In this document: positions 14,951 to 16,080 of the stretch, in pieces
How the letters are laid out: the number at the start of each line of letters is the position of its first letter
Position numbering within the stretch: position 1 is the stretch's first letter
Translations under genes and position numbers: made by a program
Source of the DNA: Candidatus Shapirobacteria bacterium UBA1435
GTDB lineage: Bacteria > Patescibacteriota > Microgenomatia > UBA12405
Assembly: GCA_002329385.1 (NCBI GenBank)
Contig: DCTR01000022.1
Coordinates: forward strand, 1 to 16,080
DNA: 16,080 bases
Direction of reading: 5' to 3'
Notes under the pieces: model-generated
Told to the model about the DNA's origin: nothing
What the model saw: the letters and a program-made list of their open reading frames with translations, nothing else
Databases searched by the model: none

Positions 14951-15156
14951 GCCAACCCCAATTTACCGTTGAATTTGTCGTTTAATATTTTGGTTGCCTG
15001 CTGGGTAGCCACCTTAACCATCCGTTTTTTCCTTTTTAAGCCCTCTTCCTCGTGCAACCGTTTGTCGGTTGTAAGCGGCAACACTGAGTGCGGTTTTTCC
15101 TTGAAATCCATATCGGTTAGAATACCATCTTTGTCTGATTGTGTCGATGCCTGCAC
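14947..15156 (-). CDS. Small hypothetical protein, possibly the tail of a degraded gene
   Basis: On the - strand a GTG at 15156 opens a 69-residue frame of charged, coding-like sequence (IVQASTQSDKDGILTDM from just before the start, then KRLHEEEGLKRKKRMVKVA and an end of FNGKLGLA). The frame stays open upstream to a stop at 15205-15207, and residues there (LEIEAPDGRI) also look coding, so the real protein may start earlier or the gene may have lost its 5' part. It converges on uppP, their stop codons overlapping as CTAA. I do not recognise the family. The + strand reading of the same DNA is cysteine- and serine-rich and less convincing. Confidence 0.35.
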   Translation of the reverse strand: MQASTQSDKDGILTDMDFKEKPHSVLPLTTDKRLHEEEGLKRKKRMVKVATQQATKILNDKFNGKLGLA

Positions 15157-15261
15157 TATCCGGCCATCTGGCGCTTCGATTTCCAGGCAAAAACTAAGCC
15201 TTGGTTATCTTTTGGTGGAAAACGTCAAACCATGACCGCTGGGCCAACACTCCTTCGGGTT

Positions 15262-15270
15262 TGATACAAT
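15262..15270 (+). promoter_or_regulatory. Extended -10 promoter for the EF-Tu-domain-like gene
   Basis: TGATACAAT matches the extended -10 form TGnTAtAAT with one mismatch. No good -35 is seen at the usual distance, as often with extended -10 promoters. Expected transcription start is near 15277, giving a 27-nt leader that contains the SD. The gap from 15157 to this point holds no other recognisable element. Confidence 0.45.
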
Positions 15271-15285
15271 TACCTAAGTTAATCT

Positions 15286-15296
15286 AAAGGAGGTGA
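15286..15296 (+). promoter_or_regulatory. Near-perfect Shine-Dalgarno site before a TTG start
   Basis: AAAGGAGGTGA is fully complementary to the usual bacterial 16S 3' end and ends 7 nt before the TTG at 15304. It decides the TTG start, since no ATG gives the conserved N-terminus. Confidence 0.9.
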
Positions 15297-15303
15297 GACT
15301 ATC

Positions 15304-15555
15304 TTGAATAGCAAAATAGGAGTGATTACTCATTATTTCGACAAAATCCAAGTGGCGGTTCTTAGCCTCACCGATGCCCCGGTCAAGGCTGGCGACCAAA
15401 TCCAAATCGGCGAAGATGGTATCGGTTTTGTCCAGACCGTCGATTCCATGCAGGTAGATCACGCCCCGGTCACCGAAGCCAAAATTGGCGACGAGGTTGG
15501 CCTAAAAGTCATCCAGCCGGTCAAAGAGGGAGACACTGTTTATCTGGTTTCCTAA
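15304..15555 (+). CDS. Small EF-Tu domain-2-like protein (translation elongation factor-like)
   Basis: This 83-residue protein begins at TTG. It resembles the family annotated as 'translation elongation factor-like protein', a single beta-barrel related to domain 2 of EF-Tu/EF-G: KIGVITHYFDKIQVAVLSLT at residues 4-23, APVKAGDQIQIG, the characteristic FVQTVDSMQVDHAPVTEAKI (45-64) and GDEVGLKV, then REGD-like VKEGDTVYLVS. There is no GTPase domain. The family occurs in diverse bacteria and archaea, often near U32 peptidases, but its function is not settled and no such neighbour is visible here. It has its own promoter and the strongest SD in the window, indicating regulation separate from the ribosomal cluster. 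Confidence 0.8.
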   Translation: MNSKIGVITHYFDKIQVAVLSLTDAPVKAGDQIQIGEDGIGFVQTVDSMQVDHAPVTEAKIGDEVGLKVIQPVKEGDTVYLVS

Positions 15556-15585
15556 GTTCATCTACCAAGGTCTCTCGTTTTCAGA

Positions 15586-15591
15586 TATAAT
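15586..15591 (+). promoter_or_regulatory. Consensus -10 box placed for a leaderless mRNA
   Basis: TATAAT is a perfect -10. Counting 7 nt from its last base places the transcription start at 15598, the A of the next gene's ATG. No -35-like hexamer or SD is visible in the 42-nt gap, which is consistent with leaderless expression. Confidence 0.5.
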
Positions 15592-15597
15592 TGGCCC

Positions 15598-16056
15598 ATG
15601 GATCGAGAGAGAACAACCATTCAACCCGGACCGAAAGAAAACGTTCTTCAATCCGCAACCATTTTGGTCGCCGAAGACGAACCCGTAAACCGCGAATTGT
15701 TTAAGAGGTGGTTTGAAAGGCAAGGAGCTGTTGTCACCACCTTTGCCACCGCCGAAGAGTTGGCTGATTATGTCCGCGATCACGGCTCCCCCTCCTTAAT
15801 CTTTTCCGACAACAATCTTGGTTCTGGCATGAAGGGCGTCGATCTAATTAGGCGCCTTAAAGATCAACCCGAAACCCGTAACACCCCCATGGTTCTGATG
15901 AGTGGTGACTTTTCCATTGGCAAATCTCCCCAGCAGCTTCAGGACGACCAGCTGCGCTACGGCTTTGATGCTGCCATCAACAAACCCTTTGACTTTCCCC
16001 GGGCCACTGATCTTGCTCGTCGCTTAATTGCCGAATCGGCATCTTCGTCAAAATAA
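15598..16056 (+). CDS. Stand-alone response-regulator receiver protein
   Basis: This 152-residue protein is a CheY-like receiver domain with a polar N-terminal extension of about 20 residues and a short tail. It has the acidic pocket AEDEP (E26, D27), the phosphoacceptor D71 in IFSDNNLG, the switch serine S102 in VLMSGD and the invariant lysine K129 in INKPFDF. All key residues are present, so it should be phosphorylatable. No DNA-binding or enzymatic output domain is attached, so it probably acts by protein contact or in a phosphorelay. No histidine kinase is in the window. An insertion (about residues 105-120) lengthens the loop between S102 and K129. It is preceded by its own -10 box and ends 2 nt before a tRNA on the opposite strand. 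Confidence 0.9.
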   Translation: MDRERTTIQPGPKENVLQSATILVAEDEPVNRELFKRWFERQGAVVTTFATAEELADYVRDHGSPSLIFSDNNLGSGMKGVDLIRRLKDQPETRNTPMVLMSGDFSIGKSPQQLQDDQLRYGFDAAINKPFDFPRATDLARRLIAESASSSK

Positions 16057-16058
16057 AG

Positions 16059-16080
16059 TCGGGGATACTGGATTCGAACC
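16059..16080 (-). tRNA. 3' part of a tRNA (possibly tRNA-Pro), cut by the window edge
   Basis: Read on the - strand, the sequence gives the second half of a T-arm (GG-TTCGAAT-CC, 3' stem CCAGT), acceptor strand ATCCCCG and discriminator A at 16059. CCA is not encoded; CTT follows. A partner 5' strand CGGGGAT with C1:G72 and A73 is typical of bacterial tRNA-Pro, but the anticodon lies outside the window. Confidence 0.8.

Noticed and set aside
14969..15235. An 88-codon + strand frame starting at TTG in the uppP downstream region
   Set aside because: It is rich in Cys and Ser, has no SD and overlaps a more coding-like frame on the other strand; it looks like an antisense shadow.
1..16080. CRISPR arrays, insertion sequences, prophage or integron parts
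   Set aside because: No spaced direct repeats, transposase-like or integrase-like sequence was seen; gene packing leaves almost no free space.

Overview
The window is a ribosomal-protein super-operon (S10-spc-alpha order) followed by a short accessory stretch. All genes run on the + strand except one small ORF and a tRNA fragment. It appears to join two different organisms. Bases 1 to about 1440-1506 (end of rplD, rplW, most of rplB) read as a Clostridia/Lachnospiraceae genome: typical protein sequences, AGA, GCA and GTA codons, and good Shine-Dalgarno (SD) sites. From the last ~35 codons of rplB onward, the codons are rich in GCC, GTC, CGT and AAA, gaps are near zero, SD sites are almost absent, and no L30 gene lies between S5 and L15. 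That pattern fits a Candidate Phyla Radiation (Patescibacteria) genome, probably Microgenomates-like; this placement is inferred from gene content and sequence character, without a search. The switch falls in the nearly invariant '[14 protein letters not shown]' region of L2, a likely place for a metagenome assembly to jump between genomes.

Layout: L4 (partial)-L23-L2 | S19-L22-S3-L16-L29-S17-L14-L24-L5-S14-S8-L6-L18-S5-L15-SecY-Adk-(Adk-like)-IF1 | promoter | L36-S13-S11-S4-RpoA-L17-L13-S9-UppP. Next come a converging small ORF on the - strand, a promoter and very strong SD for a small EF-Tu-domain-2-like protein, a stand-alone response-regulator receiver with its own -10 box, and the 3' part of a tRNA (possibly Pro) on the - strand at the right edge.

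Functionally, most genes build the ribosome. SecY (protein export), Adk (adenylate homeostasis), IF-1, RpoA (RNA polymerase alpha) and UppP (undecaprenyl carrier recycling) are linked to growth rate by sharing the cluster. The most interesting biological feature is a second adenylate-kinase-like gene directly after adk, in the slot usually held by map, whose P-loop lysine is replaced by valine while the AMP-side arginines remain. I see no mobile element, CRISPR array, rRNA, or convincing new multi-gene system.
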